A model generated the notes under the pieces. That model saw only the letters and a list, made by a program, of their open reading frames with translations. It searched no databases and was not told where the DNA came from. Source: Scatophagus argus (taxonomy: Eukaryota; Chordata; Actinopteri; Scatophagidae). From it: a stretch of 64,000 bases of DNA. Numbering within the stretch: the first letter of the stretch is position 1; each line of letters opens with the position of its first letter. Below, one piece after another: positions 1 through 10,749 of the stretch. The stretch covers positions 21,132,504 through 21,196,503 of the forward strand of contig NC_058511.1 of NCBI RefSeq assembly GCF_020382885.2. The letters are read 5' to 3'. A program made the position numbers and the translations under genes.

Positions 1-142
1 ATTGAATTGAATGTATGTCCTCCTCCACAGCAAATACACATTTTTCTTCCTGTATGTTTGATTTCCTTCTCTTTCTTTACAGACTGATATTTGTTTTCCA
101 CAGGGCCCACAGTGGTTGCAAACCTGGTTCTTTGTTTCCAGA

Positions 143-650
143 TCAAAGTGGCTTAGGTTTGTTCATTCCTTCATTTCCTGTTACTGATGGGAATACTTGT
201 ATGTTGCCAAACACAGATTCTGTCAGTATTTTCACTTGCCTTTCAATGTGGTCAGCAATGTCCTTAAATTTGGCTCTCCGATTGTATCTTTCTTGCAACT
301 CACAAGCTTGGCTCCTCCATCTATCTCTGAGGTGGTAAGGCAGTTTTTTAATAACACTCAACATGTTGGAAGGTAAGTCCAAATCATGAAGATACTGCAC
401 TTCCTCCATGGCACTACAGCAGCCTCTGAGGAAGAAGCTGAAATGCGGCAGGGTCTTTACGTCCTCTGTTTTAATTGGAGGCCATGAAAGGGCTTTTCCC
501 ATACAAGCAAAGGCAACCTTCTGTTCGCTCCCGAACTGCTCCCGAACTGCTCCCGAACTGCTCCCGAACTGCTCCTTTAATAAAGTTTTTGCTTTCAAAT
601 ATCCCCCGTTCTGGGTCAGTGTGCTTTTTGGCATGACCTTTAGTATGTTG
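143..650 (-). mobile_element. BEL/Pao-type LTR retrotransposon gag relic
   Basis: The minus strand reads a stretch resembling the conserved gag segment of vertebrate BEL/Pao retrotransposons (DUF1759-like). The visible pattern is KAKTLLKEQFG, then FFLRGCCSAMEEVQYLHDLD, LPYHLRDRWR and RAKFKDIADHIERQ. No protease, RT or integrase and no LTR could be assigned around it, so it is an orphan fragment. On the minus strand it lies directly downstream of the LINE fragment at 780-1640. An 11-bp tandem repeat expands the coding sequence inside it. The family call is from recalled motif similarity; a search would settle it. Confidence 0.6.
527..575. repeat. 11-bp tandem repeat, 4.5 units
   Basis: The unit GCTCCCGAACT repeats at 527, 538, 549 and 560, followed by a partial unit. 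Three extra units add 33 bp, so the expansion keeps the gag-like reading frame open on the minus strand and inserts the repeating residues GAVREQFGSSS. Confidence 0.95.
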
Positions 651-779
651 TTCCAGGAAATCACAGCTGTCAGTGGTGTTCCTCTCAATTCCATTTTCAA
701 AGACTCTACTAAAGGTGTGTATTTTATGGGTCACCATCAAATATTGGCATCTCTCTCTCTTTGGTAGAGCTAAAAGGCC

Positions 780-1640
780 TTGCTGCTGTATCAGCAGTGT
801 TGTTACCTCATTTTGTTTCCTCATGATACCAAGAATATGATTGTTGGTGTCATCTGCAAACTTAATGATCATGTTTGTGGGGTGGATAGCAGAGCAGTCA
901 TGTGTGAATAGGGTGAATAGGGCAGGGCTGAGCACACAACCTTGTGGCATGCCAGTGTTGAGGATCAGTGGGGCAGTTGTCCACTCCCATATCCTCACCA
1001 CCTCGGGCCTGTTGGTGAGAAAATCCCTGATCCAGGAGCAGAGTGAAGCTGACAAACCCAGGTTGTGGAGCTTCAGGATAGCATATCCAGCATATCCAGG
1101 TGAACGGTGTGGAAGGCTGAGCTGAAGTCCACAAATAGCACCCTAACATAGGTGTTCGGATGCTGCAGGTGAGTCAGGGCTGTGTGACGTGCTAATGAGA
1201 CAGCATCCTCCGTAGAACGGTTCTCCCTGTATCTTAGGAAGATCCTCTCGAAGCACAGGTCGGTAGTTGTTGAGGCAGGTTATGGTTGATTTCTTGGGCA
1301 CAGGCACTACGATGGAGGACTTCAGGCACACAGGGATTGTGGACAGCTGCATAGACAGTTTGAAGATGTCCAGAAAGACTTTTGCCAGTTGGTCAGCGCA
1401 TGACTTCAGAGTGTGCCCTGACACCTTGTCTGGACCTGCAGCCTTCTTGATGTTGATCCTCCTCAAGGCAGAGGTCACTTGGTGCAGCTGGAGGATGAGA
1501 GGCTGCTGCTGCACCTCTGGCTGAGGAAGATATGCAGCTCTTCTGCTGCTTGGAGAGTCGAAGCGTGCGAAGAAGCTGTTTAAGGTCTCAGGCAAAGTCG
1601 GGTCGTGGCTGACCTGCTGGTCATTGCACTTATAGTCTGT
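780..1640 (-). mobile_element. L2-like LINE ORF2 fragment (reverse transcriptase)
   Basis: Read on the minus strand, about 1640 to 1143 gives the RT N-terminal part: [49 protein letters not shown]. After a frameshift, 1055 to about 800 gives the palm: GMPQGCVLSPALFTLFTHDC and KFADDT. Frame breaks and missing segments show a dead, 5'- and 3'-truncated copy. The motif spelling matches the L2 clade copy at 17336-19880. Confidence 0.8.
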
Positions 1641-1800
1641 GATGGTCCTAATGCCTTTCCACTCATTGAAGTGCTCCTCAGTGCGCTACTTGGTGTTGAA
1701 AGTTGAAAATGGCTTAGATGGCAAGAGAGGACGCAGTGGACAACTTAGATTCTTTTCCATTTTTTCCTTTTGCTTTTGTTTACTTTCAACTTGGATCAGG

Positions 1801-2099
1801 GTGTGGATTAATAAACATTTACCATGCCTTATTCTGTTACATGCTTTAGTCTAATTCACAATGTTATAATCATGTAAAACTGGTTGTTTGTCTCAGTAGT
1901 GCACACTCCGAGGGAAGTAGATGCGTCATACAGAGCAGGAGAAGGACACCATATCTCAGTCACTCTGACCGACAGGCGAGGACACTGATACACCACCCCT
2001 CCCCTCTGGCTTGAGTGGAAAGGTGCTGAGACAAACAACCGGTGTTATCTTAAGGTATATATAATGATGTACTTCCTTGAGTGTTTAAGATCCCACTTG
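1801..2099 (+). repeat. LTR-like repeat, truncated copy A
   Basis: About 300 bp closely match 8525-8836, with a shared start at GTGGATTAATAAA. Both copies contain a TATA-like TATATAATG at their right part. Copy A breaks off at CCCACTTGG, where LINE sequence begins. The longer copy B continues to a possible poly(A) signal, which is why I call it LTR-like. The family is unknown. Confidence 0.55.
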
Positions 2100-2352
2100 G
2101 CACTCCCAGCACCCTCCACTGACAATCAGTGGCGCTATTGTGGAAAGGGTGAGCAGCACCAAGTTCCTGGGGGTGCGCATTTCAGAAAACCTCTCCTGGA
2201 CCAACAACACCGCAGCACTGGCCAGTAAAGCCCAACAGCAACTCTACTTCCTCCACAAGCTGAGAAGAGCTAAAGCCCCAGCCCCCATCATGTGCACATT
2301 CTACAGAGGCACCATTGCGAGTATCCTGTCCAGCTGCATCACAGGGTGGTAA
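2100..2352 (+). mobile_element. L2-like LINE ORF2 C-terminal fragment
   Basis: The plus strand encodes FLGVRISENLSWTNNT, KAQQQLYFLHKLRRA and TFYRGTIASILSSCITGW. This is the thumb region that follows the FADDT palm motif in L2-type LINEs. It is flanked by the LTR-like repeat on the left and is cut at the GW codons. Confidence 0.8.
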
Positions 2353-2404
2353 GGCACTTTTATTTATTTGGTGTATGTCAAGTGGTAATACATAAATTGT
2401 GAAC

Positions 2405-2830
2405 AGTAATGGTCGGAGAACAGAGCCCTGGGGACACCATGGATAAGGGGTGATGCAGGGGACCTAATGTTGTTAATAAACATAAACTGTTGTCTATCTG
2501 TGAGATAATACCAGTGGCACCAAGTTATGTTTCTACCCAGTTCAGCAGCACACTTTAGCAGACTGTATCAAAAGCAGCACTATGTTGAGGTAACCAGACT
2601 CAGCAGCTGAAAACAATTCACTAGTAACCTTGGTAAGGACAATAATAATAATAAAAGGGAATAATCTAAATCTGTCCTGACAAGGAAGGATTGTATACGT
2701 TCAAGAGAGTCCAACCAGCTTTGCACAAATATGAGTTCATTTGTAGCTAGGCACAAAAAATGCTGATACCACCACATGTTTGGGGATGGTAACCGAGGAG
2801 GCAGTATGTGGGAAGCCTCCAGGCCCACCG
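2405..2830 (-). mobile_element. Degraded LINE RT fragment
   Basis: The minus-strand complement of 2405-2450 reads like the GVPQGSVLGP segment of a Rex1/CR1-type RT (GVPRALFSDH here). Flanking text also resembles the region before it, but frames are lost. 2830-3265 shows nothing I can assign. Confidence 0.35.
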
Positions 2831-3264
2831 CTGATTCTCTGATAGATGTTTGAGCCTCTTGTTGAGTGCAGCCCTCTATTTTATGAGGAGCAGGGGTGTT
2901 CTTTATTTAAACACCGGCATTCACTGATTTAAAGCCACATAAATATTTCACCAGAGACTCAATGAAGCTCAACTTCAAAAAGTGAGACAAGTTTGAAGGT
3001 CTTTCTTGCCGTCTCTCTCTCTCTGTTCTTTACCCATTGAGGGATTTAGCTTCTCCAGCATGTTTTCTAGCAGTGGTGCAGGTCATTATCAGCATCTAGA
3101 AACTCCAAAACAGTTACAATCTTTCTGAAGAATAGGTAGTTGAAATGAAAACCAAATAATGTCATTACCACTGTCAGTTTAGATTTGGAGGAGAATGTGA
3201 AGACACAAATGCCACTATTCAATGTCGAATAACATGAAACAAAACCCAGAACTAAACTAAACCA

Positions 3265-3266
<2 letters not shown>

Positions 3267-3297
<31 letters not shown>
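3267..3297. repeat. (GT)n microsatellite
   Basis: An uninterrupted GT dinucleotide run of about 31 bp. Confidence 0.97.
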
Positions 3298-3298
<1 letters not shown>

Positions 3299-3409
3299 CA
3301 CAATCATACAAATATTTTCAAGAACAGTCTATGGGGATGAGAAATAACTGAAAAGGCCCATTAAAAGTCTCTTTTCCTTTTATCCTTTTTAAGAGATTAA
3401 GAAAACATA

Positions 3410-3590
3410 GCACAAATAGAGCCAAACGTATTGGTCCACCTGCCCATTACACCAACAGGGACTTTTATGACATTGTAGTCTAAATACATGGAGGGCTTTG
3501 CAGCTATAACAGCTTACACTCTTCTGGGAAGGCTTACCACAAGAATTTGAAGTGTATCTGTGAAAATTTTTCCCCATTCATGCAGTAGAG
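3410..3590 (-). mobile_element. Tc1-like transposon fragment
   Basis: The stretch containing TTGGTCCACCTGCCCATTAC, ACTCTTCTGGGAAGGCTT and CCCCATTCATGCAGTAGAG matches, from memory, a very common fish Tc1-like element whose transposase is on the opposite strand. A different part of the same family appears at 63833-64000, and a 50-bp scrap at 21828. Confidence 0.6.
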
Positions 3591-3769
3591 AATGTATAAG
3601 TAGTGATGTGCAGATGGATGCTGAAATATCGATATCTCCGATACCAGATCTTTATGCTGTGAACAGGAACACAGCGGAAAGTAACAAAATTATTGAGATC
3701 TTGTCTAAATGATGTGTTGTTGGTGGGAACTACGTAAGTCAGTCAGTCAGTCAGTCTGCAGACACAATG

Positions 3770-3940
3770 TTAGAGTGTAAACGGAGTCATGTGTGGAGCT
3801 TTTTCAGCTCCACAAACAGCCAAGTTTGTGATGTTTGTGGAAAAACGGCATGGAGTTGTGGCAACACAACAAATCTTGTGAAACACCTCAGGTTAAACCA
3901 CAATACAGAATATGAGACATTTATGATGAGGTGGACAGGT
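3770..3940 (+). mobile_element. hAT transposase BED-finger fragment
   Basis: The frame from 3767 encodes RSHVWSFFSSTNSQVCDVC, GKTAWSCGNTTNLVKHL and RLNHNTEYE. That is a BED-type zinc finger (C-x2-C ... H-x4-H) as found at the N-terminus of hAT transposases and ZBED proteins. The frame runs into microsatellite sequence, with no dimerisation domain, so this is a truncated remnant. Confidence 0.65.
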
Positions 3941-4011
3941 GGAATTTGTTTTGGCATCTGGTGCAGGAGACATACTCAAGAAAAGAGGAGGGCCCCCCCT
4001 CCTGCGTGTGT

Positions 4012-4016
4012 CTGTC

Positions 4017-4052
<36 letters not shown>

Positions 4053-4087
4053 AGAAAGAAAGTGTGTGTGTGTGCGTGTATGTGTGA
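4012..4087. repeat. Compound (GT)n(GA)n(GT)n microsatellite
   Basis: Alternating GT, GA, GAAA and GT runs. It directly follows the hAT scrap. Confidence 0.95.
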
Positions 4088-4149
4088 GGGGCTGGGGATT
4101 GTCAGTGTTTGACTTGTCATTTGTTCATGAGCCTGACAGCAGAGGCTCA

Positions 4150-4205
4150 TGAAAAAAAAAAAAGAATTTCCCTTTGGGGATAAATAAAGGAATTCTGATT
4201 CTGAG
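4150..4205 (+). mobile_element. LINE 3' tail scrap
   Basis: GAATTTCCCTTTGGGGATAA followed by ATAAAGGAATTCTGATTCTG is the characteristic 3' end of fish LINEs. It is preceded by an A-run. It abuts the opposite-strand LINE to its right, so two retrotransposons meet tail to tail here. Confidence 0.6.
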
Positions 4206-4329
4206 AGGGAAAGAAGCTGTTTTTGTGGTGAGAGGTTTTGGTCAGAGAGGACCGCAGCCTCCTGCCGGAGGGGAGCACCTCAAAGAGTTTGTATCCGGGG
4301 TGAGAAGGGTCAGCTGCAATCTTTTTTTG

Positions 4330-5880
4330 CTCTCTTCAGGATCCTGGAGGTGTACAGATCCTGAAGAGAAGGTAGGTTGCAATTACCTTCTCAGCAGAGC
4401 GGATCATACGCTGCAGTCTGCTAAGATCCTTAGCAGTGGCGGCAGCATAGCAGATGGTGATGGAGGAGGAGGTGTAGATGGAGGTGTAGAAGTTCACCTT
4501 TATTGGCTTTGACAGTTTGAACTGCTTCAGCTGCCTCAAGAAGAACATCCTCTTTCTTGATGCGGGAGCTGATGTTCAACTCCCATTTGAGGTCCTGTGT
4601 GATGGTGGTTCCCAGGCAGTGGAAATGCTCCACAGTAACCACAGGGGAGCTGCACAGGGTGATGGGGGCAGGTGGGGATGGGTTTGTCCTAAAGTCCACT
4701 GCCATCTCCACTGTTTTGAGGGCGTTGAGCTCCAGGTTGTTGAGCCTGCACCAAGTCACCAGACGTTCGATTTACCATCTGTAGGCCAATTCATCCCCAT
4801 CAGAGATGAGTCCAGTGAGGATGGTGTCATCCGCAAACTTCAGGAGCTTGACATTCTGATGGCTGGAGGTGCAGGTGTTTGCACACAGGGAAAAAAGCAG
4901 AGGAAAAAGGACACAGCCCTGTGGTGATCCAGTACTGATGGTCCGGGAGTTAGAGACGTGCTTCCCCATCCTTACATGCTGCCTCCTGTCAGACAGGAAG
5001 TCAGTGATCCACCTGCAGGTGGAGTCAGGTACGCTCAGCTGGGAGAGTTTGTCCTGTAGGATAGCTGGGATGATTGTGTTAAAGGCAGAGCTGAAGTCCT
5101 CGCACAGGATCCTAGCGTAGGTTCCTGTGTAGTCCAGATGCCGAAGGATGTAGTGTATGGCTAAGTTGACAGTGTCGTCCACAGACCTGTTGGCTCTGTA
5201 GGCAAACTGCAGGGAGTGGGCTAGTGATGGTTTTGAGGTGCGCCAGGACAAGGCGTTCAAATGACTTCTGCGGTCCGTAGTCATTTAGTCCAGAGGGCTT
5301 TTGTTTTTTGGGAACGGGGATGATGGTGGAGGATTTGAAGCAGGGTGGCATGCAGCATAACTTCAGTGAGGTGTTAAAAATGTCTGTGAACACCGGAGAT
5401 AACTGGTCAGCGCAGTGCTTCAGAGTGGCTGGTGAGACATTGAGACATGGTCCAGTCCGGCTGCTTTGCGGGGGTTTTGCTTTTTGAACAGCCTGTTCAC
5501 ATCTCTCTCTGTGATAGAGAGAGACACAAAATTTGTGGGGGGGTGGGCAGAAAACCTGGGGGAACAAGCTGAGGTGTCAGGGCTCCTGCTGAGGCTGGGG
5601 TGGGGGAGGTTAACATGTCAGGATGGACTCACTGTCTTTCAAATCGACACTAACGGTCGTTCAGCTCATTCGCTAGGCGCATATTGTTAATGGCACTCCA
5701 TTTGGGACGGTAGTTGGTTATCTGTCTGAGCCCTCTCCAAACAGAACCAGAGTTGTTGACTGAGAACTGGTGTTGAAGTTTCTCAGAGTACCGTCGTTTA
5801 GCATTTCTCACCGCCTTGCTAAAGCTGTACTTTGACTCCTTGTACCTCTCTTTGTCCCCACTCCTAAACACCTCCTACAA
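4330..5880 (-). mobile_element. L2-like LINE ORF2 (linker and RT), broken
   Basis: Read 5880 to 4330 on the minus strand. 5871-5650 holds the endonuclease-RT linker (FRSGDKERYKESKYSFSKAV). 5567-5112 holds the RT start with [16 protein letters not shown]. 5284-4772 holds [51 protein letters not shown] and KLLKFADDT. 4759-4430 holds the thumb. At least three frameshifts separate these pieces. The protein pattern matches the plus-strand copy at 21015-21825, so the two are the same subfamily. Confidence 0.85.
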
Positions 5881-6409
5881 CAGATTGGGCATCTGGAGCA
5901 CTGTGAGTTTTCCCATGGGCTGCTTGACAATTGGCCCAGTGCAACATATGTATTATATATTTTCATATAAAATGATGAAAATTCCTGCATTAATAAAAAT
6001 AATAAGTGCTGTGAGGTTGACTGACTCAGGCAAGCAGGCTGGCAAATCGCTGCCCTTGAGTACTACATCTTTCAGTCTCTCTCCCAGCTAATTACTTTTG
6101 CTTCAGTTTATTCCAACTTTATTGGGCCATGTCTCTTTTCCATCTCTGATAGGCGGTTACATGCAGATAAATGGTGGTGCAGGCCAAATTAATTAATTAA
6201 TTAAATTAAATTTTAAAACAAGAAAAAGGGAACAAAACATAAATTTGATGCTGACAAGCTGAGAGAGATGTCATTTATGAGGCTCAACTGCTATCCACAC
6301 ATTAGCACCCTCTCCCATAAAATCCCAGTGTATTGCTTGACTGCAGTATTGTGTGTGTGTGAGTGTGCATGTGAGTTTTAGGGGGGTGATCTAGGGTAGT
6401 GTCAGTGCC

Positions 6410-7230
6410 AGCAAGTGTTTGAACTATTTAACAGTCCGATGGCTGTTGGTTAAAAACTGTTCTTCAGTCTGGACCACCTGCATTTCACACTCCTGTACTT
6501 CCTGCTGGAGGGCAGTAGTGTGAACAGTCCGTGTTGGGGGGTGGATGGATTCCTTACAATGGAGCAGGCTCTTCTGTGGACTCTGTGGTGGTAGATGTAG
6601 TGAGGGTAGAGGTGTCCTGACAAGCCTCTTAGCAGTCTCAAAACTCACACCCAGATGGACGTTAATTATCAAGATTTCAACTATGTGAATCTCAAGGCAG
6701 TCGTCCCTAAGTTCCATCAACATGTGGACACGTGCAACAAGAGGGGGAAACAAGTTGAATCTCATATACACAAACATCCCCCAAGACCATCATCACACAT
6801 GCCAACCAGAAGCTGTGGATGACTGCACACACTGCTGAGGACCCAAGGCAGAGCCTTCAGAGCTGGCATTGAACATGTCTTTATTGTCCAGGTGTGTGAC
6901 AGCCAGGTGGAATGCAGTGGTGACAGAATCGTCCGTTGAGCAGTTGGGGCAATACGCAAACTGCAGGGGGTCCAGTTGCTCAGCGCATCTGGGAGGGAAG
7001 CATCACTGTCATAGCAGTTGCTGTAGTTGATGATGTCTTGGATGCCCTGCCAAAAACGCTGATTGTCTCTGCTTTCCCTGAAGTGGCCGTGACCTTCGGC
7101 TTTGAAGAGTCCTCAGCACTGCTGCCAGTATAGCTAGTCACTGACGAAGCATACTCCTCCAAGTTGGTGTGGACGCCATCAGTTGCAGCCTCCCTGAACT
7201 TGCCAGTCAGTGCTCTCAAAGCATTCTTGA
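6410..7230 (-). mobile_element. LINE mosaic: ORF2 C-terminus plus RT N-terminal scraps
   Basis: 6641-6450 on the minus strand gives LFTLLPSSRKYRSVKCRW and RLKNSF, the conserved C-terminal end of L2-type ORF2. About 6990-6880 gives a scrap matching the LQFAYRPNRS region before the palm. About 7230-6980 resembles the EN-RT linker ([11 protein letters not shown]). Order and frames are scrambled, so several small insertions or deletions are involved. 7230-7670 shows nothing assignable. Confidence 0.6.
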
Positions 7231-7670
7231 AGAGCAGAGATGTCTCCTGCTGGCCAGGTCTTGTGGGTCCTCCACTTGTGCCACATAACTCTTTGACTTA
7301 TCCCTTTTGACTGCCTCAGCAACAAATGACTAAGTCAGATCTTGGTTCAGTTCATCGGTTGTACAGTCTTGGATACTGGTGAAATGCTCCCAACAGCAGT
7401 CCTACACGACAGTGACATCATGTTTGAAGACCCTAATATTATATATATATAACTTTTGCCTAATAGGTCAGCCTGTCACCAACATGCAGTTGTTTTAACT
7501 TTGAAGTGGGTTGCTCTCACTTCAAAGAGCACAAGTGGGTTTGATGTGTCTAGTGTAGGTGGTCTGTTACAATTAACCTGCCAGATCGGCCCAGCTGGAA
7601 TGATCAGATCATACAGTCCCACTATCCACACTAGTTAGCATCATCATTGGAGTTTTACCTGGATGGTTGG

Positions 7671-9215
7671 TGTTGGGATCTCTGGCCATATGCTCTGGAG
7701 AACAATAGAGCGGCCTACATGTACCCCATAAAGCCTGAGTTAGAGTGACCCCCACCCATGACACACACCTAGTCGTAAAATCCTGAATTTGAACTCAGGA
7801 CCGGCACAGACATTGGCTGTGTGCCAGCCATCTCCACAGGGGTCCAAGGTGACGTCACTCAGGTATTAAAAGTTCACTGTGACCCTCAGTTGCCGCTTTT
7901 TCCCTGTGCTTGCTGTGACAATGAGAGCTATTCCAGGCTCTCTGAGCTGTCCAGCTCGCCGAAAGGGAGCAACAGTCAAATGTTTGATTATTATCATCAT
8001 TTTAAAATCCTAGGTCACAGTTCTTCACCTCGCAGGCCGAGAAACAGACTGCTGTGTTTTTTTTTTGTAACTTTTCCTTTTTTCCTTCTGCCGACATGGA
8101 TTGCTGCAATCAGCTGATGCACTAGCCGACTTTGTTTAAGGACGAAACAAAGTTTTTTTTCTTCATCTGTGAATTTTCCCGCTGCCGCTGAGGGACACAC
8201 AGTGATACGCCGCATCGCCAAAGGAGCAAAACAACCGATCGCCAGCACCCCGCTGAGGACAACGCGGCGAATGTTTAAGTGGACTATAAATTTTCCAACC
8301 GGAGTAACTCACAGTAAGAGGCTTATGTCTGGGTGGAGGCATTATTAAGGCAAACACGTTATTAAGGCAGAGATAGTGTAAAGTAGGGTTATTTACACGT
8401 GATTTTCTTTAACTTACATGTGCTGCAATCATTTAATTAAATTTTTGCTACCAGCATTAAGATAGAGTTGCTAACATGTGACTTTCACTTGTAAGTGCCG
8501 CACTCATTTAATTTTTGTTAACGATGTGGATTAATAAATATTTAACATGCCTTATTTTGTTTTATGCTGTATTATTAATGGTATAATTAATAATGTTATA
8601 ATCATGTAGAACTGGTTGTTTGTCTCAGGACTGCACACTCTGAGGGAGATAGAGGTATCATGCATAGTAGGAGAAGGACACCATATCTCAAGTCACTCTG
8701 ACCGATGGGCGAAGACACTGATACACCACCCCTCCCCTCCGGCTTGAGTGGAAAGGTGTTGAGACTAACAACCAGTGTTATCTTAAAGTATATATAATGA
8801 TGTACTTCCTCGAGTGCTTTAGTTCCCACTTGGTGTTTGGCTGAAGCAGACTTGTGTTCTGAGGTGGGATCTGCAAAGATCTTTTTGTTTCTCCTTTGTT
8901 TCTAAAATAAATAACTCTGTTTTAAGGCTATTTCAACGACTCTGTTTTAACTCTCTCACATCAACCTACTCGGGGACGCAAGTGTGCTTCAACACCGATC
9001 ATCCAAATCCATCAGTTCCGTGAGCTCGCGCATCACCAGTTAAAAGACCAATATCTGAGCAGATAAACTTCGGTTTACTGACTCTGCTATTGTGTGGTGT
9101 TAGTGCCCTGATTTTTACGTGTATAAAGCATACACTGATTTTTGCTTTAATGATTATTACCCATAATCATTGACTCTTTTGCCAATAACCAAATTGCTCC
9201 TACTAGTGCACAACA
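7671..9215 (+). mobile_element. Solo LTR of the long-LTR retrotransposon family
   Basis: It starts TGTTGGGATC and ends CACAACA, the same termini as the LTRs at 25693 and 31483, and it is flanked on both sides by the 5-bp direct repeat GTTGG (7666-7670 and 9216-9220). Homology runs from 7671 to about 8420 and resumes from about 9018 to 9215. Compared with the full-length LTR it lacks a block of about 960 bp (the counterpart of roughly 26555-27530). It contains another repeat at 8525-9017. No internal retroelement region is present. Confidence 0.9.
8525..9017 (+). repeat. LTR-like repeat, copy B, nested in the solo LTR
   Basis: It shares about 300 bp with 1801-2099. It has a TATA-like TATATAATG near 8790, and further on AAATAAATAA near 8906, a usable poly(A) signal. 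This promoter-then-poly(A) order fits an LTR. It interrupts the host LTR sequence, so it inserted later. The exact right end is uncertain. Confidence 0.5.
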
Positions 9216-9364
9216 GTTGGTATGACATCTGCACTGTTCTCTGGTCCCAATATCAGCTACACGGTTACATTTAGGCCCATCAAGGTACAGTCCTGTCTGG
9301 GAGGATCAGCATTATTCCAACTGGAAATGAATGACCATTAACATTTCAACATTCAATTTTCAAG

Positions 9365-10148
9365 TCCCAAGAAACCACCCCCGAGACAACCTGATGACTT
9401 CAGACTGGTGGCCCTAATGTCACACGTGATGAAGACACTGGAACGACTGATGCTCCACCACCTTAGACCTCCAGGCCCGACCACAGGACCCCCTGCAGTT
9501 TGCCTGTCAGGCAAAGGTAGGGGTGGACGTCATCCTGTACCTGCTGCACAAGGCCCACTCTCACCTTGACAACAGGAGCAGTGCTGTGAGGATCATGTTT
9601 TTCGAATTTTCCAGCACTTTCAACACCATCCAGCTCATCCTTCTGAGAGACAAGCTGCACAGCATGAGAGTGGACTCACACCTGATCTCCTGGATTGGAG
9701 TGACTGCACGTCTGACACCCTGCTGAGCAGCACCAAGGCACCTCTGCGCACAGTGCTCTCCCCAGTCCTGTTCACACTCTATACATCTGATTTCCAGTAC
9801 CAGTCGGAGCTCTGCCACATGCAGAAGTACTCAGACAATACTGTGATAATGGGATGCATTGAGGATGGACAGGAGGGGAAGTACAGGAGCCTGGTGAAGG
9901 ACTTTGCTGAATGGTGCAGGGCTAACAAGCTGCAACTCAAGACATCCAAAACCAAGGGGTTGGTGGTTGACTTCAGGAGGAACAGACCCCATCCCACACC
10001 GGTCTCCATCGAGGGCACGAAGGTGGAGGTGGTCAGGACGTACAAGTACTGTGTGTACCTACACTGTTATAATGTGCTACTGGGTGCTTGAATTTCCCTT
10101 GGAATCAATAAAGTATCTATCTATCTATCTTTCTATCTATCTATCTAG
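9365..10148 (+). mobile_element. LINE ORF2 3' part with (CTAT)n tail
   Basis: Plus-strand pieces: DFRLVALMSHVMKTLERLML, then FFEFSSTFNTIQLILLRDKL, LSPVLFTLYTSDFQYQSELC, and SLVKDFAEWCRANKLQLKTS. The catalytic box reads YSDNT rather than YSDDT, which would inactivate the RT. A 3' end follows at 10085 (GAATTTCCCTTGGAATCAAT, then AAAGTATCTATC repeats). It is 5'-truncated with frame breaks. Confidence 0.85.
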
Positions 10149-10469
10149 GATTCAAGGAATCTATCTACCATGCATCACATCAAAAGCCTTTTGTTCTGTG
10201 AGTTCTTCTAGATATTAATCTAATTTCTTTTCACTTATTTATTATTTTTAGGTGAACATGAGGTGAACAAAAACATGAAGACCACTGGTAAAGGCTGAAA
10301 GGCTGAATAGGCAGATGACTGTGCAAACAGTGCTATAAACTCTATAACAAAAACAATACACATCTTACACAGTCATACTTCTAATAGGCTGTGAAACTTG
10401 AAAAAATGGCTTATCCAATACAAATATTTACCGGGGCCAGGCATCAATATCAATACTCATGTACAAGCC

Positions 10470-10745
10470 TATTCAGAAATGAACATCTTCCACTCAGCTA
10501 TCACTTTTTTATATGAGGAAGTCATGTATCGGTCATGGATGGTGTCCATGAGGACTTCTGTCTGCAGTGCAGAGAGGGGAGTGGCAATGCACTTGGGATA
10601 TGTAAGGTGAAAGGTGTAGTAACATGCCATGATATACTGTACATCAAACTGACAGAGATGTCCTCCTTTGGGAAGATCAGCAAAGGCATGGTTCCAATGG
10701 CCAGTATGCAGTTGGTTCTGTAGGCTCACAGTAGTTTCAGATCCT
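10470..10745 (-). other. Possible orphan protein-coding exon (unidentified)
   Basis: The minus strand has an open frame with protein-like composition: HLCQFDVQYIMACYYTFHL, TYPKCIATPLSALQTEVLMD and SSYKKVIAEWKMF, ending in a stop near 10470. Just upstream on the minus strand is a good acceptor, TGTTTTCTAG, before GSETTVSLQNQL. It does not look like any repeat I know. A terminal exon of a host gene is plausible. TBC1D32 neighbours GJA1 in mammals and would be one candidate, but that is a guess from synteny only. I cannot identify the protein. Confidence 0.3.
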
Positions 10746-10749
10746 AGAA

